DNA of 64,000 nt. Source: SSF53 sp036170535 (GTDB lineage: Bacteria; Spirochaetota; Leptospiria; Leptospirales; Leptonemataceae). Below, piece by piece: positions 9,613-18,283 of this stretch. The stretch covers positions 32,102 to 96,101 of the forward strand of contig JAVHPJ010000183.1 of assembly GCA_036170535.1 (NCBI GenBank). Reading direction: 5' to 3'. A program made the translations under genes and the position numbers. Within the stretch, counting starts at the first letter, position 1. Every line of letters begins with the position of its first letter. The notes beneath the pieces are model-generated. The model had not been told where the DNA came from. It was given only the letters and a program-made list of their open reading frames with translations, and made no database searches.

Positions 9613-10287
9613 TCAGAGCGCGGGCTGCAGCGCCTTCCAGATATTCTCCGCCATCAGACGCGCGCCTTCCGCCGTCGGGTGAATGCCGTCCGCTTGATTG
9701 AGCGCGGGCTTGCCCGCGATTCCGGCCAGCGGAAAGGGCAAAAGCGTGATGCGTTCCGCGCGCGCAACCGCGCCAAAGACCTTTTCATAGTCGCCGGCGT
9801 ACCGCGGACCCATGTTCGGGAAGGTGTACATCTGAAACAGAAAGATCTTCATTTCGGCATCGTAGGCGCGCGCCCGGCGCACGATCTCGCGCAGATTCTT
9901 TTCAAGATCCGCAAGCGGCAGGCCGCGAATGGCATCGTTGGAACCAAGCCCAATCACCAGAACCTTTACGCCCGTCTCCGGTCGCAGATACCAGGCCAGG
10001 CGCGACAGGCCGCCGGCGGAGGTGTCGCCGGAGCGGCCGCCGTTGATGACGCTGTAATTCATGCCGGCGGCGGCGATCTTTTGTTCGATCAGAGCGGGAG
10101 GACTCTGGCTCAACTCTAAACGGTATCCGGCGGTGAGGCTATCGCCCAGAAATAGTATGGCGGGCTTTGCAGGCGGCGCGGCGGACACGGGTTGGTTGGC
10201 CTCCTCGCCCGCGTCGGAGCAGGCGCTCACAGAACAAGCGACGACAGCCGCCGCCAGCGCGAAACATATTCTGCGTCTTAACTTCAC
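9613..10287 (-). CDS. tesA: TesA-like GDSL/SGNH esterase, lipoprotein
   Basis: A 224-residue SGNH hydrolase related to the multifunctional acyl-CoA thioesterase I/protease I/lysophospholipase TesA. Block I FLGDSLTAGY carries the catalytic Ser; GGRSGDTSAGG carries the oxyanion Gly; GLGSNDAIRG carries the Asn; DGIHPTAEG holds the catalytic Asp and His. The N-terminus is a signal peptide ending at a Cys preceded by VSA, so the enzyme is probably a lipoprotein, unlike the soluble periplasmic E. coli enzyme. It lies 32 bases downstream of the glycerophosphodiesterase gene on the same strand, probably as the last gene of an ABC-F/GDPD/TesA operon. Confidence 0.88.
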   Translation of the reverse strand: MKLRRRICFALAAAVVACSVSACSDAGEEANQPVSAAPPAKPAILFLGDSLTAGYRLELSQSPPALIEQKIAAAGMNYSVINGGRSGDTSAGGLSRLAWYLRPETGVKVLVIGLGSNDAIRGLPLADLEKNLREIVRRARAYDAEMKIFLFQMYTFPNMGPRYAGDYEKVFGAVARAERITLLPFPLAGIAGKPALNQADGIHPTAEGARLMAENIWKALQPAL

Positions 10288-10319
10288 CGGGACAGAATAG
10301 GACCGCGCGCGGCGAACGT

Positions 10320-11279
10320 CTATCTCGATTCCGCTCCGCTGCGCTCGTTCAGCACGCGCGTCAGTCGATCGGGATAGTCGCTCATGATGCCGTCCGCGCC
10401 ATTGTCCAGCAAGCGCCGCATATCCGATTCCTCGTTCACCGTCCAGTAGTGCGTTTGCAAACCGTATTCGCGCTGCGCATAGGCGATAAAGTCCGCGCCG
10501 GAAAGATCGATTCCAAAAAAAGGCTGCGCTGGCAACTGCAGGAGATCATAGGTCGGGTTGCAACGGATCCCGCTGAGAAAACAGGCGTACAGCCGCGTCG
10601 TTTCCCCCATGGAGGCGCTGGTCGCTATCCGCCCGCCGCTCGCTTCGCGAAAACGCGCAATCGCCTCCGTTTTGACGGCGGCGACAATCACGCGATCGGC
10701 GCTCCCGGCGGACTCGATCACGCGCACAAGATCGTTCTCAATCGGCGGTTCGTTTTGTTTGATCTCGATATTTACCCGTCGATCCGGAAACCGGGCGAAA
10801 ACCTCGGCGAGAGTCGGCACGCGCAGATTCGCAGCGCGAAAACGTTGCACTTCCTCGGCCGGAATACAGCTGGATTGAAACGCCCCCGCCGCGTTTACCT
10901 TTTGCAGCTCCGCATACGTGAGATGGCGCACATCCGCTTCAATGCCGGTCGTGCGCGCCAGGGAGTCGTCGTGCAGAACGACGATGACGCCGTCGCGCGT
11001 CTTATGCACGTCAAGCTCGAGCCAGTCTGCGCCCTGTTGCACGGCCAGCTCAAAGGCTGCGAGCGTATTCTCCGGCGCGCATGCCGAGGCGCCGCGATGC
11101 GCCATGTTCGCCGGGCGCGCTCCGGGCGCAAGCGCCGCGCGCTCCGGACGCGGCGCGGCGGGCGCTGACTCTAACCAGAAAAATGAGCTCGCGCCCGCTG
11201 TGACTGCGACCAGCGCCAGGAAGCCGAATCCGAGTCGGCGCGCGCGCCCTTGCGGCGTTTGATGGGTCTGTTCGTTCAT
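10320..11279 (-). CDS. Glycerophosphodiester phosphodiesterase (GDPD), membrane-anchored
   Basis: A 319-residue enzyme hydrolysing glycerophosphodiesters to glycerol 3-phosphate and an alcohol. The TIM-barrel signature is clear: AHRGASACAPENTLAAF, then WLELDVHKTRDG and VVLHDDSLAR, giving the HRG...EN and E-x-D metal ligands and the second catalytic His. Near the C-terminus is NGADGIMSDYP, also typical. A single N-terminal membrane segment (about residues 15-35) anchors the catalytic domain outside the inner membrane. I chose the ATG at 11279 because it overlaps the stop of the upstream ABC-F gene as ATGA; longer in-frame extensions lie wholly inside that gene. Confidence 0.9.
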   Translation of the reverse strand: MNEQTHQTPQGRARRLGFGFLALVAVTAGASSFFWLESAPAAPRPERAALAPGARPANMAHRGASACAPENTLAAFELAVQQGADWLELDVHKTRDGVIVVLHDDSLARTTGIEADVRHLTYAELQKVNAAGAFQSSCIPAEEVQRFRAANLRVPTLAEVFARFPDRRVNIEIKQNEPPIENDLVRVIESAGSADRVIVAAVKTEAIARFREASGGRIATSASMGETTRLYACFLSGIRCNPTYDLLQLPAQPFFGIDLSGADFIAYAQREYGLQTHYWTVNEESDMRRLLDNGADGIMSDYPDRLTRVLNERSGAESR

Positions 11280-13093
11280 TTTCGTTCGCCTCCGCCGGCT
11301 GTTTGATCGCGCTCCGCGAGTTCCGACCAGCGCAGGAAGCGCGTTTCCAGGTCCCGCACGATGGTTTCCCGCCGGAGCCCCCAATCCGCAATCTCCTGCG
11401 GCGATCCGGTTCCCGCACTCAGGCGCGCTTCCAGTTCGCCCTGTTCCTTTTCAAGCGCGGCAATCTCGCGTTCGAGTTTATCGTACTCGCGCCGTTCCTT
11501 CTGACTGAGACCGGCCTTGCGCGCTTTCGCCGCGCCGGTCTCGCCGCTTCCGCCTGCATTTGCAATTCCCGGAGCGCCAGGGACGCCGGCCGGCGCAGCT
11601 TCGTCCGTGGTTTTGTTTTCCCGAAATTCCAGATACTCGCTGTAGTTTCCAGGGAAGGTTTCGATTTTTCCGTCGCCTTCCATAACAAACAACTGATCGA
11701 CGACGCGATCCATAAAATATCGATCATGGGAAACCACAACGAGACAGCCGCCGAAGTTCTGCAGGAAGCTCTCCAGCCGCGACAGGGTGTCAATGTCCAG
11801 ATCGTTGGTTGGTTCGTCGAACACGAGAAAGTTCGGATCGCTCATGAGAATCGTGACGAGTTGCAGGCGCCGGCGCTCCCCGCCGGAGAGTCGCTCAATC
11901 TGACCATATTGCATCCTTCCATCGAAACCGAAATAATCGAGCATCCAGGTCGCAGTCTTTTTTTCGTTTTCGCCGATTGTTACTGAGTCGCCGGCCGTTT
12001 GTTTTACGTAATCGAGCACGCGCGCCGCGCCCGGCAGATCGCGACTCTGCTGATCAAAATAGCCAAAACGCGTGTTCACGCCGACGACGACCTCGCCCGT
12101 ATCGCTGGCGGTGCGATTGGTCAAAATATCCAGCAGGGTCGATTTGCCGACGCCGTTGGGGCCGGCCAGACCGATGCGCTCGGCGCGTTTGAAGAAATAG
12201 TTAAAACCTTCGAAGATTACCTGCTCGCCGTAGCGTTTGCTGATGTTTTTCGCTTCGAGGATTTTCTTGCCGAGCCGGCGGCCGCTGACGGAAAACTCAA
12301 ACTGCGCGGGGTCGCCCAACTTCTCGCGATCGCGCACGGTTGCGTAACGATCAATGCGCGCCTTTTGTTTGGTGCCGCGCGCTTTGGGTTGCCGGCGCAG
12401 CCACTCCAGTTCGCGTTTAAGAAAACTCTCCGCCTTCGCTTCCGCTTTCGCGTGAGCCTCGTCGCGCGCGGCGCGCTCTTCCAGATACGCGGACCAGCTT
12501 CCGTCGAAAAAGAGCGCGCGGCCGCGATCCAGCTCAATCAGACGATCCACGACGCGATCCAGAAAGTAGCGATCATGAGTTACGAGCAACAACGCTTTAC
12601 GCCGTTTCTCCAGTTCGCGTTCCAGCCAGACGATCGAATCGATATCAAGGTGGTTGGTGGGTTCGTCGAGCAACAGCAATTCCGATTCCAGACCCAGGGC
12701 GCGGGCCAGCGCGATTTTTTTTTGCTGTCCGCCGGACATCGGCGCGACTTTCGCATCAAGATCAAAATGTCCCAGACGCCCGAGGTGCGCGCGAATGCGG
12801 GCTTCGGCGTCGTCGGGAACGCCGTCAAAGGCGGCGCTCTGCACGGTGGCGTCCGCGGCGAAGGCCGGCAACTGCGGCAGATAGGCGATGGACAGATCGC
12901 GCTGCAGGGTGACCTGGCCTCCGTCCGGCGTGTCCAGACCGGCGATCAGTCGCAGCAGGGTCGACTTGCCGGAGCCGTTCGCGCCAATCAGTCCCACGCG
13001 GTCGCCGGACTCCAGTCCGAAACTCAGATCGTTAAACAGAACGCGATCTCCCGCCGTTCGGGAAAGTCGCGCAATCGAAAGCAGAGTCGCCAC
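11276..13093 (-). CDS. uup: ABC-F family ATPase, Uup-like
   Basis: A 605-residue protein with two ABC domains and no membrane segments. The first has Walker A GANGSGKSTLLR near residue 40, signature MSGGQQKK and Walker B LLLLDEPTNHLD; the second has GPNGVGKST near 315, LSGGERRR and LVFDEPTNDLD. A C-terminal coiled coil (about 540-605, with LEREIAALEKEQGELEARL) resembles the Uup-type arm. ABC-F proteins act on ribosomes rather than in transport. The start codon is GTG, preceded by a short AGG. The gene is followed, with a four-base overlap, by the GDPD gene. Confidence 0.92.
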   Translation of the reverse strand: MATLLSIARLSRTAGDRVLFNDLSFGLESGDRVGLIGANGSGKSTLLRLIAGLDTPDGGQVTLQRDLSIAYLPQLPAFAADATVQSAAFDGVPDDAEARIRAHLGRLGHFDLDAKVAPMSGGQQKKIALARALGLESELLLLDEPTNHLDIDSIVWLERELEKRRKALLLVTHDRYFLDRVVDRLIELDRGRALFFDGSWSAYLEERAARDEAHAKAEAKAESFLKRELEWLRRQPKARGTKQKARIDRYATVRDREKLGDPAQFEFSVSGRRLGKKILEAKNISKRYGEQVIFEGFNYFFKRAERIGLAGPNGVGKSTLLDILTNRTASDTGEVVVGVNTRFGYFDQQSRDLPGAARVLDYVKQTAGDSVTIGENEKKTATWMLDYFGFDGRMQYGQIERLSGGERRRLQLVTILMSDPNFLVFDEPTNDLDIDTLSRLESFLQNFGGCLVVVSHDRYFMDRVVDQLFVMEGDGKIETFPGNYSEYLEFRENKTTDEAAPAGVPGAPGIANAGGSGETGAAKARKAGLSQKERREYDKLEREIAALEKEQGELEARLSAGTGSPQEIADWGLRRETIVRDLETRFLRWSELAERDQTAGGGERK

Positions 13094-13113
13094 AATCTAC
13101 CTGGACCCCGAAA

Positions 13114-13181
13114 GGCCCCGCCCGGGCGTCGCAATTTTGTCCGGGCGGGCCCCCGGAGGCCCGCGAGCGCGGTTTTTTTTT
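13114..13181 (+). promoter_or_regulatory. Hairpins with T9 tract upstream of desaturase gene
   Basis: In the 166-base divergent spacer, a 9-bp GC stem (13117-13125 pairing with 13141-13149, loop 15) is followed by a small CCGC/GCGG hairpin (13161-13172) and nine T residues (13173-13181). On the rightward strand this looks like an intrinsic terminator 78 bases before the desaturase start. There is no rightward gene upstream for it to serve, so it may be an attenuator in the desaturase leader or may block antisense transcripts. This is inference from shape only. Confidence 0.4.
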
Positions 13182-13259
13182 GCAACCGATCCCGGCCGTC
13201 TGCGTTCCTACCCGACGACCGAGGCTCCGGCCCGGTCCAATTTGAATCAGGTTCGATCC

Positions 13260-14216
13260 ATGACACCAACCGTCGCAAGCTCTACGTCGTTTTTTAAACT
13301 CCGCACCGCACGCGGGACTCTGGGACTCAAGACCGCGCCCTTTATCCTGATGCAGCTCTCCGTGCTGTTCGTATTCACCACGCACTTTTCCTGGGGCGGC
13401 CTTGCGCTCTGCCTGGGCCTCTGGTTTGTGCGTCAGTTCGCCGTAACCGGCGTGTATCATCGCTACTTCTCCCATAAGTCCTACAAAATGGGCCGTGTTA
13501 CGCAGTTTTTTATGGCCCTGCTCGCCGTCACCGCCGCGCAAAAAGGCCCGCTCTGGTGGGCCGCGAATCACCGGCACCATCACGGCTACAGCGACAAGGA
13601 CGAAGATTTTCATTCGCCGCGTCACGGCTTCTGGCATTCCCACTGGCTGTGGTTTTTGTACGACGAAAGCGGCGACTATGATGAAAAGAAAATTGTCGAT
13701 TTTGCCAAATACCCGGAATTGCGCCTGCTCGACAAATTCTGGTACGTTCCGCCGACGATTCTCGGCGTGGGCATTTTTCTCGTCGCCGGCTGGCACTACG
13801 TGGTCTGGGGCTTTTTTGTCTCGACCTTTATCCTGGCCAATCTGACCTATTCGATCAATTCGATCACGCACGTGATCGGCAATCAGCGCTATTTTTCCAA
13901 TGACGACAGCCGTAATCACTGGCTGTTCGGACTGTTGCTTTTGGGCGAAGGCTGGCACAATAACCACCATCACTATCAGCAGGCCTCGCGCTGCGGCTTT
14001 TATTGGTGGGAAGTGGACATCACCTACTACATTATCAAACTGATGAGTTTTGTCGGCCTCACGTATGATCTCAAGCCGGTGCCGGAAGCTGTGCTGGCCG
14101 AAGGCCGGGAAAACGACCGCGCCCGCCGCGCCGCCCGCCGCGCCGGCGCCCGCTGGCAGCCCGCCCCGCGCGCCAATCCGCGCCGCCCCCTCTCCCAGGC
14201 GACCGCCGGGGCTTGA
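13260..14216 (+). CDS. Acyl-CoA delta-9 desaturase-like membrane desaturase
   Basis: A 318-residue membrane fatty-acid desaturase of the stearoyl-CoA (delta-9) type. The three His boxes that bind the di-iron centre are present: HRYFSH near residue 66, HRHHH near 103 and HNNHHH near 232, with four hydrophobic segments between them. The C-terminal ~40 residues are Ala/Arg/Pro-rich and probably disordered. I chose the ATG at 13260 because it begins the conserved fold; upstream in-frame sequence overlaps the divergent ABC-F gene and lacks protein-like composition. No electron donor gene is adjacent. It fits the acyl-CoA ligase gene further along as part of fatty-acid metabolism. Confidence 0.9.
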   Translation: MTPTVASSTSFFKLRTARGTLGLKTAPFILMQLSVLFVFTTHFSWGGLALCLGLWFVRQFAVTGVYHRYFSHKSYKMGRVTQFFMALLAVTAAQKGPLWWAANHRHHHGYSDKDEDFHSPRHGFWHSHWLWFLYDESGDYDEKKIVDFAKYPELRLLDKFWYVPPTILGVGIFLVAGWHYVVWGFFVSTFILANLTYSINSITHVIGNQRYFSNDDSRNHWLFGLLLLGEGWHNNHHHYQQASRCGFYWWEVDITYYIIKLMSFVGLTYDLKPVPEAVLAEGRENDRARRAARRAGARWQPAPRANPRRPLSQATAGA

Positions 14217-14255
14217 AAGACTTGCCGCCGGGGCTCTATGCGCGAGCCTCGGCGC

Positions 14256-14888
14256 ATGAAACTCAAACTTAAGACGCTGGCAGGTCTGGGTGCGATTTTT
14301 GCGGCATCCGTGCTGATCAGCGGCTGCGACAAGAATCAAAACTCTGCGGGCGCGTCCTCCGACGCATCCGGCCCATCAGCGGGACAAGGACAGGGCATGC
14401 AAGAAGTCGCAGTAATCACCACCCGCCACGGCGAGATTGTCATCAAGTTCAACTCGGATGTGGCCCCAAAACACGTAGAGAGCTTTAAGAAACTCGCCGG
14501 CCAGGGATTTTACGATGGCACCATCTTCCATCGCGTAATCCCCGGATTTATGATCCAGGGCGGCGACCCGAACACAAAAGATTTAAACAAGGTGTCGAGT
14601 TATGGAACCGGCGGCCCGGGTTACACCGTGCCTGCCGAATTCTCCAGCGTGAAACACCTGCGCGGCATTGTTTCCGCAGCGCGCTCCCAGGATCCGAACA
14701 GCGCGGGTTCGCAGTTCTTTATTGTGGTAAAGGACAGCCCGTGGCTCGACGGACAGTATTCGGTTTTTGGCGAAGTGATTTCCGGCATGGAAGTCGCTGA
14801 CAAAATCGTAAACGAACAACGCGACCCGCGCGACATGCCGCTCGCACGCGTCGAGATGACCATTCGTCTGGAACAACGCCAGCTCTGA
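14256..14888 (+). CDS. Cyclophilin-type peptidyl-prolyl isomerase, lipoprotein
   Basis: A 210-residue protein whose first ~25 residues are a lipoprotein signal (MKLKLKTLAGLG..., Cys preceded by LISG), followed by a Ser/Gly/Ala-rich linker and a cyclophilin domain from about residue 50. Family motifs seen are FYDGTIFHRVIPGFMIQGGD and SAGSQFFIV, the first containing the catalytic Arg region. It should fold proteins in the periplasm or at the outer membrane. An ATG six codons upstream is possible, but the Lys-rich n-region of the signal peptide fits the chosen one. A strong terminator lies about 65 bases past the stop. Confidence 0.9.
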   Translation: MKLKLKTLAGLGAIFAASVLISGCDKNQNSAGASSDASGPSAGQGQGMQEVAVITTRHGEIVIKFNSDVAPKHVESFKKLAGQGFYDGTIFHRVIPGFMIQGGDPNTKDLNKVSSYGTGGPGYTVPAEFSSVKHLRGIVSAARSQDPNSAGSQFFIVVKDSPWLDGQYSVFGEVISGMEVADKIVNEQRDPRDMPLARVEMTIRLEQRQL

Positions 14889-14953
14889 AAAAGCAGTCTG
14901 TCTGACGACTCGACTTGCGAAAGATCCTGGTTCGCGCAAGTCCGTATAATAGA

Positions 14954-14986
14954 AAAGCCCCCGGAAATCTCCGGGGGCTTTTTTTG
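14954..14986. terminator. Strong bidirectional intrinsic terminator
   Basis: AAAGCCCCCGG, a six-base loop, then CCGGGGGCTTT followed by further T residues. It stands between the convergent cyclophilin (+) and symporter-family (-) genes and has A and T runs on both sides of the stem, so it can serve both strands. Confidence 0.9.
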
Positions 14987-15038
14987 CGCCGGCCGCCAAC
15001 TGAGCCGCGCGGCCCTATTTGCAGACTCTGCGCTGCGC

Positions 15039-16061
15039 TTATTTGCCGACGGTCTTGTACGCCTCGCCAAAGAGCGTTTTTTGAATCTGTTCGTTTTCGT
15101 AGATCTCCGCTTCGACCTTGCCGATCCGGCGGAAAAACATGGTCACAAAGGAGGACGTGATCACGATGAAGAACGAATACAGAATCGGCATCCAGAGCAT
15201 GCTCGCTTCCACTTCCGGGGTTTGCGCGAAACTCAGCAGTACAATGGCAAACGCGAGCGGTCCGTTTTGAATTCCGGTCTCCAGCGCCACCGTCCGCGCC
15301 TCGCGGGCCGGCATGCGCGCCAGGAAACGGGAAGCCAGATATCCCAGGGTAAAACCGGCCAGACCAATGCCAATGGCGCCGATGTACACGTTGCCAGGCG
15401 TAGTCGCCATCAGGCAGCGCTTTACCGGATCCAGCAGAAACATGCCGCACAGGAACAGAATCACGATCACGCCCATAAAGCCGGCGGTATCTTCCGCCGC
15501 TTTCGCCCAACCGGCGGAAAAACGGCGCAGAATCATCCCGCCAACAACGGGCACAATCACCAGCACCAGCGACTGAATAATCGCGCTGTAGGGAATTTTA
15601 AATTCGCCCGTGAGATTGTCCGCCGTGGGTGCAAGCGTCACCTGCTGCACAAAGCCGCCCACGTTATCGGCCCAGAGCCACATCATGAGCGGCGTCATAA
15701 ATACGGCGGCGACGGTCGAGCAGACCGTCATGGTCACCGAAAGCGCGACGTCGCCGCGCGAAAAATAGGTGAACATGTTGGACGTGGTTCCAGCCGGAAT
15801 CGCGCCGACCAGAATCAGGGCGATGGCGAACAGCGGATCCAGCTGGAGCGCCGTCGCCAGTACGAAGCCCAGAAACGGCATCCAGCCGAACTGGGACAGA
15901 AAACCGATAATCACGCCGCGCGGCTTTTTCAGGATGAACTTAAAGTTATCCAGAGTCAGGCCGGCGCCCATGCCAAACATGATGACCAGAATCATCAGGC
16001 CCAGCATGGATTGCTCCAGGGGATTGATCAGATTATAGCCGGGAGGTAAACATTGATTCAT
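15039..16061 (-). CDS. Bile acid:sodium symporter (BASS) family transporter
   Basis: A 340-residue membrane protein with about ten hydrophobic segments. The N-terminal part with MFGMGAGLTLDNFK, then GAIPAGTTSNMFTYFSRGD near residue 90, and EARTVALETGIQNGPLAFAI near residue 240 are the conserved segments of the BASS/SBF fold; the last matches the second Na+ site (ExGxQN). Bacterial members move organic anions such as bile acids, pantoate or other carboxylates. The substrate is unknown here. It follows the acyl-CoA ligase gene by 31 bases on the same strand, so an organic acid activated by that ligase is one possible cargo (inference). The C-terminal ~20 residues are charged and cytosolic. Confidence 0.85.
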   Translation of the reverse strand: MNQCLPPGYNLINPLEQSMLGLMILVIMFGMGAGLTLDNFKFILKKPRGVIIGFLSQFGWMPFLGFVLATALQLDPLFAIALILVGAIPAGTTSNMFTYFSRGDVALSVTMTVCSTVAAVFMTPLMMWLWADNVGGFVQQVTLAPTADNLTGEFKIPYSAIIQSLVLVIVPVVGGMILRRFSAGWAKAAEDTAGFMGVIVILFLCGMFLLDPVKRCLMATTPGNVYIGAIGIGLAGFTLGYLASRFLARMPAREARTVALETGIQNGPLAFAIVLLSFAQTPEVEASMLWMPILYSFFIVITSSFVTMFFRRIGKVEAEIYENEQIQKTLFGEAYKTVGK

Positions 16062-16092
16062 AGTGTTGTTCCGTTATCCTTGCGGTTGCCGC

Positions 16093-18042
16093 TCAGGCCT
16101 TGCCGGCCTCCTGTTTTTTTGCGCCCGAACCGCGACCGTACATATCGTCGATCTCGGCCTTGTATTTCTCCGTGATCACGTGACGCTTGAGTTTAAAGAG
16201 GTTGGTCAGCTCGTCGCCGACTTCGAAGGGCTTCGCTATTACACGGAAGTCCGGCACGCGTTCGAAGGCCTTAAAGCCGGCGTCCGCAGAAATCTCCGTT
16301 TTAATGACTTTTGCAATCGTTTCGCGCACTTCCGGATTGGCGGCCAGTTGGGCCACGGTCTCCGCCTCGATGCCCTTCGCCTTGAAGCCTTCCAGGGACG
16401 GCACCACCAGCGCCGTCATGTATTTCTCGTCCTGGCCTACGATCATGATCTGATCGATAAAGGCCGATTCCACCAGTTTGTTTTCGATCGGCACCGGCTC
16501 GACGTTTTCGCCGCTGGCGAGCACAATCGTGTCTTTGGAACGGCCCATGATCTTCAAGCAATCGTTAAAGGTGATCATGCCGATGTCGCCGGTATTCAAC
16601 CAGCCGTCTTTGATGGCCTTCGCAGTCGCCTCTTCGTTTTTGTAATACCCGCGCATTACCTGCGGGCCGCGCACATGGATCTCGCCTTTGTAGCCGCGGC
16701 CGTTGTTGGGCTTGTTGGCATTCGGATACAAAACCTCGCCGTGCGCCAGATCGACAATCCGCACCTCGATGCCCGGGACGACCGGACCCACAGTGCCGAT
16801 GATCAGCTTTTCCAGGGTGCGCACGGAGATTACGGCCGCCGTCTCCGTCATGCCGTAACCTTCGAGCACCGGAATGCCCACGTAGTTGAAGAATTCATCC
16901 ACATGCGGCGGCAGCGCCCCGCCGCCCGAAAGGGACGCTTTGAGGCTGCCGCCCACGGCCTGCCGCAGCCGTTCCAGCACCGACACGTTGAAGAACGCAT
17001 AAAGCGGCGTAATCAAGAGCCAGCGCACAAAATGAAACAGCCAACCGATGGCAAAGACGATCAGGTTCGGCTTGTGCAGATGCAGTTTGCGGTTCTTTAT
17101 GTAATACTGAGAATTTTTGTAAATCTCCGCCAGGCCGTAGCCGGTGTGGAACAAGAAACGCCGCACGGGATGAGCCGCCTGCACGCCGTCAATGATGCGC
17201 AGATACAGGCTTTCCCACAGACGCGGCGCCGATCCCATAAACGTGGGCTGAACGTTTTTCAGATCGTCGCCCAGGTTGCGAATGTTCGTGTAATAGGTGG
17301 CGCAGCCGCGGCTGATCGAAAACATCTCCAGCGCGCGCTCGAAAATGTGCCACACGGGCAGGATGGAGACCGTACGATCGTTCACGCCAAGATCCACGGG
17401 GATCTTATCCATCATGTACATCAGGTTGCTGTGCGAAAGCATCACGCCCTTGGGCGCGCCGGTGGTGCCGGAGGTGTAAATCATGGTGCACAAATCGTCC
17501 GGAGAAATGCCGGACACGCGCTCTTCGACGCGCTTGTCTCCTTTTGCGCGCAGGGCGCGGCCCTCGTCCAGAAGATCGGACATATGCAGCATGGGCGCCG
17601 GCGCCTTCTGCTCGGGATTCATCAGAATCCAGGTCTTTACGCCCGACAGATGCGCGAGGTTTTTCTCGACCTTCTTCCAGAGATCCAGATGCTCGATAAA
17701 GCATACCTTTACGTCTGCATGCGGCAGAATGTACTGAATATCCGCATCCGTAACGTCCGTACCGCGCGGCACGTCGGCGGCGCCCGCGAGTTGAACCGCC
17801 GCGTCGGCGATGATCCACTCGATGCGATTGTCCGCCAGGAGGCCCACATGTTCGCGAGCCTGGACGCCGCGTTGAATCAGAGCCGTCGAAAGCTCGACGC
17901 CAAGTTCATATAATTGTGCGAAACTCGTCGGTTTCCAGAGCTTCGATTTGTGTCGTGTAGCGAACGCGACTCGATCTCCGTGGGCGATCGCAGCGTATTG
18001 AAACAAGTGCGCAACAGTCTTCGCACTGCTCGGTTTAGACAT
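16093..18042 (-). CDS. Long-chain fatty acid-CoA ligase (AMP-forming)
   Basis: A 649-residue adenylate-forming enzyme. The ATP/AMP motif YTSGTTGAPKGVMLSH is near residue 190, the adenine-binding GYGMTETAAV near 395, WLNTGDIG near 480 and the hinge region GRSKDTIVLASGENVEP near 505. A hydrophobic insertion around residues 320-350 could associate with membrane; this is common in the long-form bacterial and eukaryotic-like FACL enzymes. It activates fatty acids to acyl-CoA with ATP. The start is supported by AGGAG seven bases upstream. It is the first gene of a two-gene leftward unit with the BASS transporter. Confidence 0.92.
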   Translation of the reverse strand: MSKPSSAKTVAHLFQYAAIAHGDRVAFATRHKSKLWKPTSFAQLYELGVELSTALIQRGVQAREHVGLLADNRIEWIIADAAVQLAGAADVPRGTDVTDADIQYILPHADVKVCFIEHLDLWKKVEKNLAHLSGVKTWILMNPEQKAPAPMLHMSDLLDEGRALRAKGDKRVEERVSGISPDDLCTMIYTSGTTGAPKGVMLSHSNLMYMMDKIPVDLGVNDRTVSILPVWHIFERALEMFSISRGCATYYTNIRNLGDDLKNVQPTFMGSAPRLWESLYLRIIDGVQAAHPVRRFLFHTGYGLAEIYKNSQYYIKNRKLHLHKPNLIVFAIGWLFHFVRWLLITPLYAFFNVSVLERLRQAVGGSLKASLSGGGALPPHVDEFFNYVGIPVLEGYGMTETAAVISVRTLEKLIIGTVGPVVPGIEVRIVDLAHGEVLYPNANKPNNGRGYKGEIHVRGPQVMRGYYKNEEATAKAIKDGWLNTGDIGMITFNDCLKIMGRSKDTIVLASGENVEPVPIENKLVESAFIDQIMIVGQDEKYMTALVVPSLEGFKAKGIEAETVAQLAANPEVRETIAKVIKTEISADAGFKAFERVPDFRVIAKPFEVGDELTNLFKLKRHVITEKYKAEIDDMYGRGSGAKKQEAGKA

Positions 18043-18132
18043 ACCACTCTCCTGCTATACTTCTGAGCGCTGGTCTCCGAATAAGACTCAGGTCAATACC
18101 GGGCGGGCCGGGGTTTCGGGGAAGATAAGGGA

Positions 18133-18158
18133 TGCCGCTATTTCTGGCGGCACTTTTT
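18133..18158 (+). terminator. Hairpin with T-tract, rightward, in intergenic spacer
   Basis: TGCCGC, an eight-base loop, GCGGCA, then CTTTTT. It points rightward while both flanking genes run leftward, so it would only act on antisense transcripts. The shape is clear; a biological role is not. Confidence 0.35.
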
Positions 18159-18227
18159 CAATCGCAGGTTGCAAATTTCGCGAGAAAAGCGCTTAGTTGC
18201 GCCGCGCAAAATATCGTGCAGCGCAAA

Positions 18228-18274
18228 CAAAAAGCGACAGCGGCCGCCGCTGCTTGCAGCAAAGCAAGGCGGCC
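18228..18274 (-). terminator. Probable terminator of the metalloprotease gene
   Basis: On the leftward strand just past the stop, GGCCGCC and GGCGGCC form a stem (18242-18248 with 18268-18274) that continues with an inner TTGC/GCAA pairing; a run of five T follows at 18229-18233. The T-run is separated from the stem by several bases, so termination strength is uncertain. Confidence 0.45.
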
Positions 18275-18283
18275 CTGCGGCGG

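Noticed and set aside
13032..14339. 435-codon frame antisense to the desaturase
   Set aside because: It covers the His-box gene and two of its neighbours and has no protein-like features.
14942..14950. TATAAT as a promoter before the 14954 terminator
   Set aside because: No -35 element is at proper spacing, and transcription would meet a strong terminator at once.
16063..17913. 616-codon open frame antisense to the acyl-CoA ligase
   Set aside because: The opposite strand carries all adenylate-forming motifs; this frame is His/Arg/Gln-rich and featureless.
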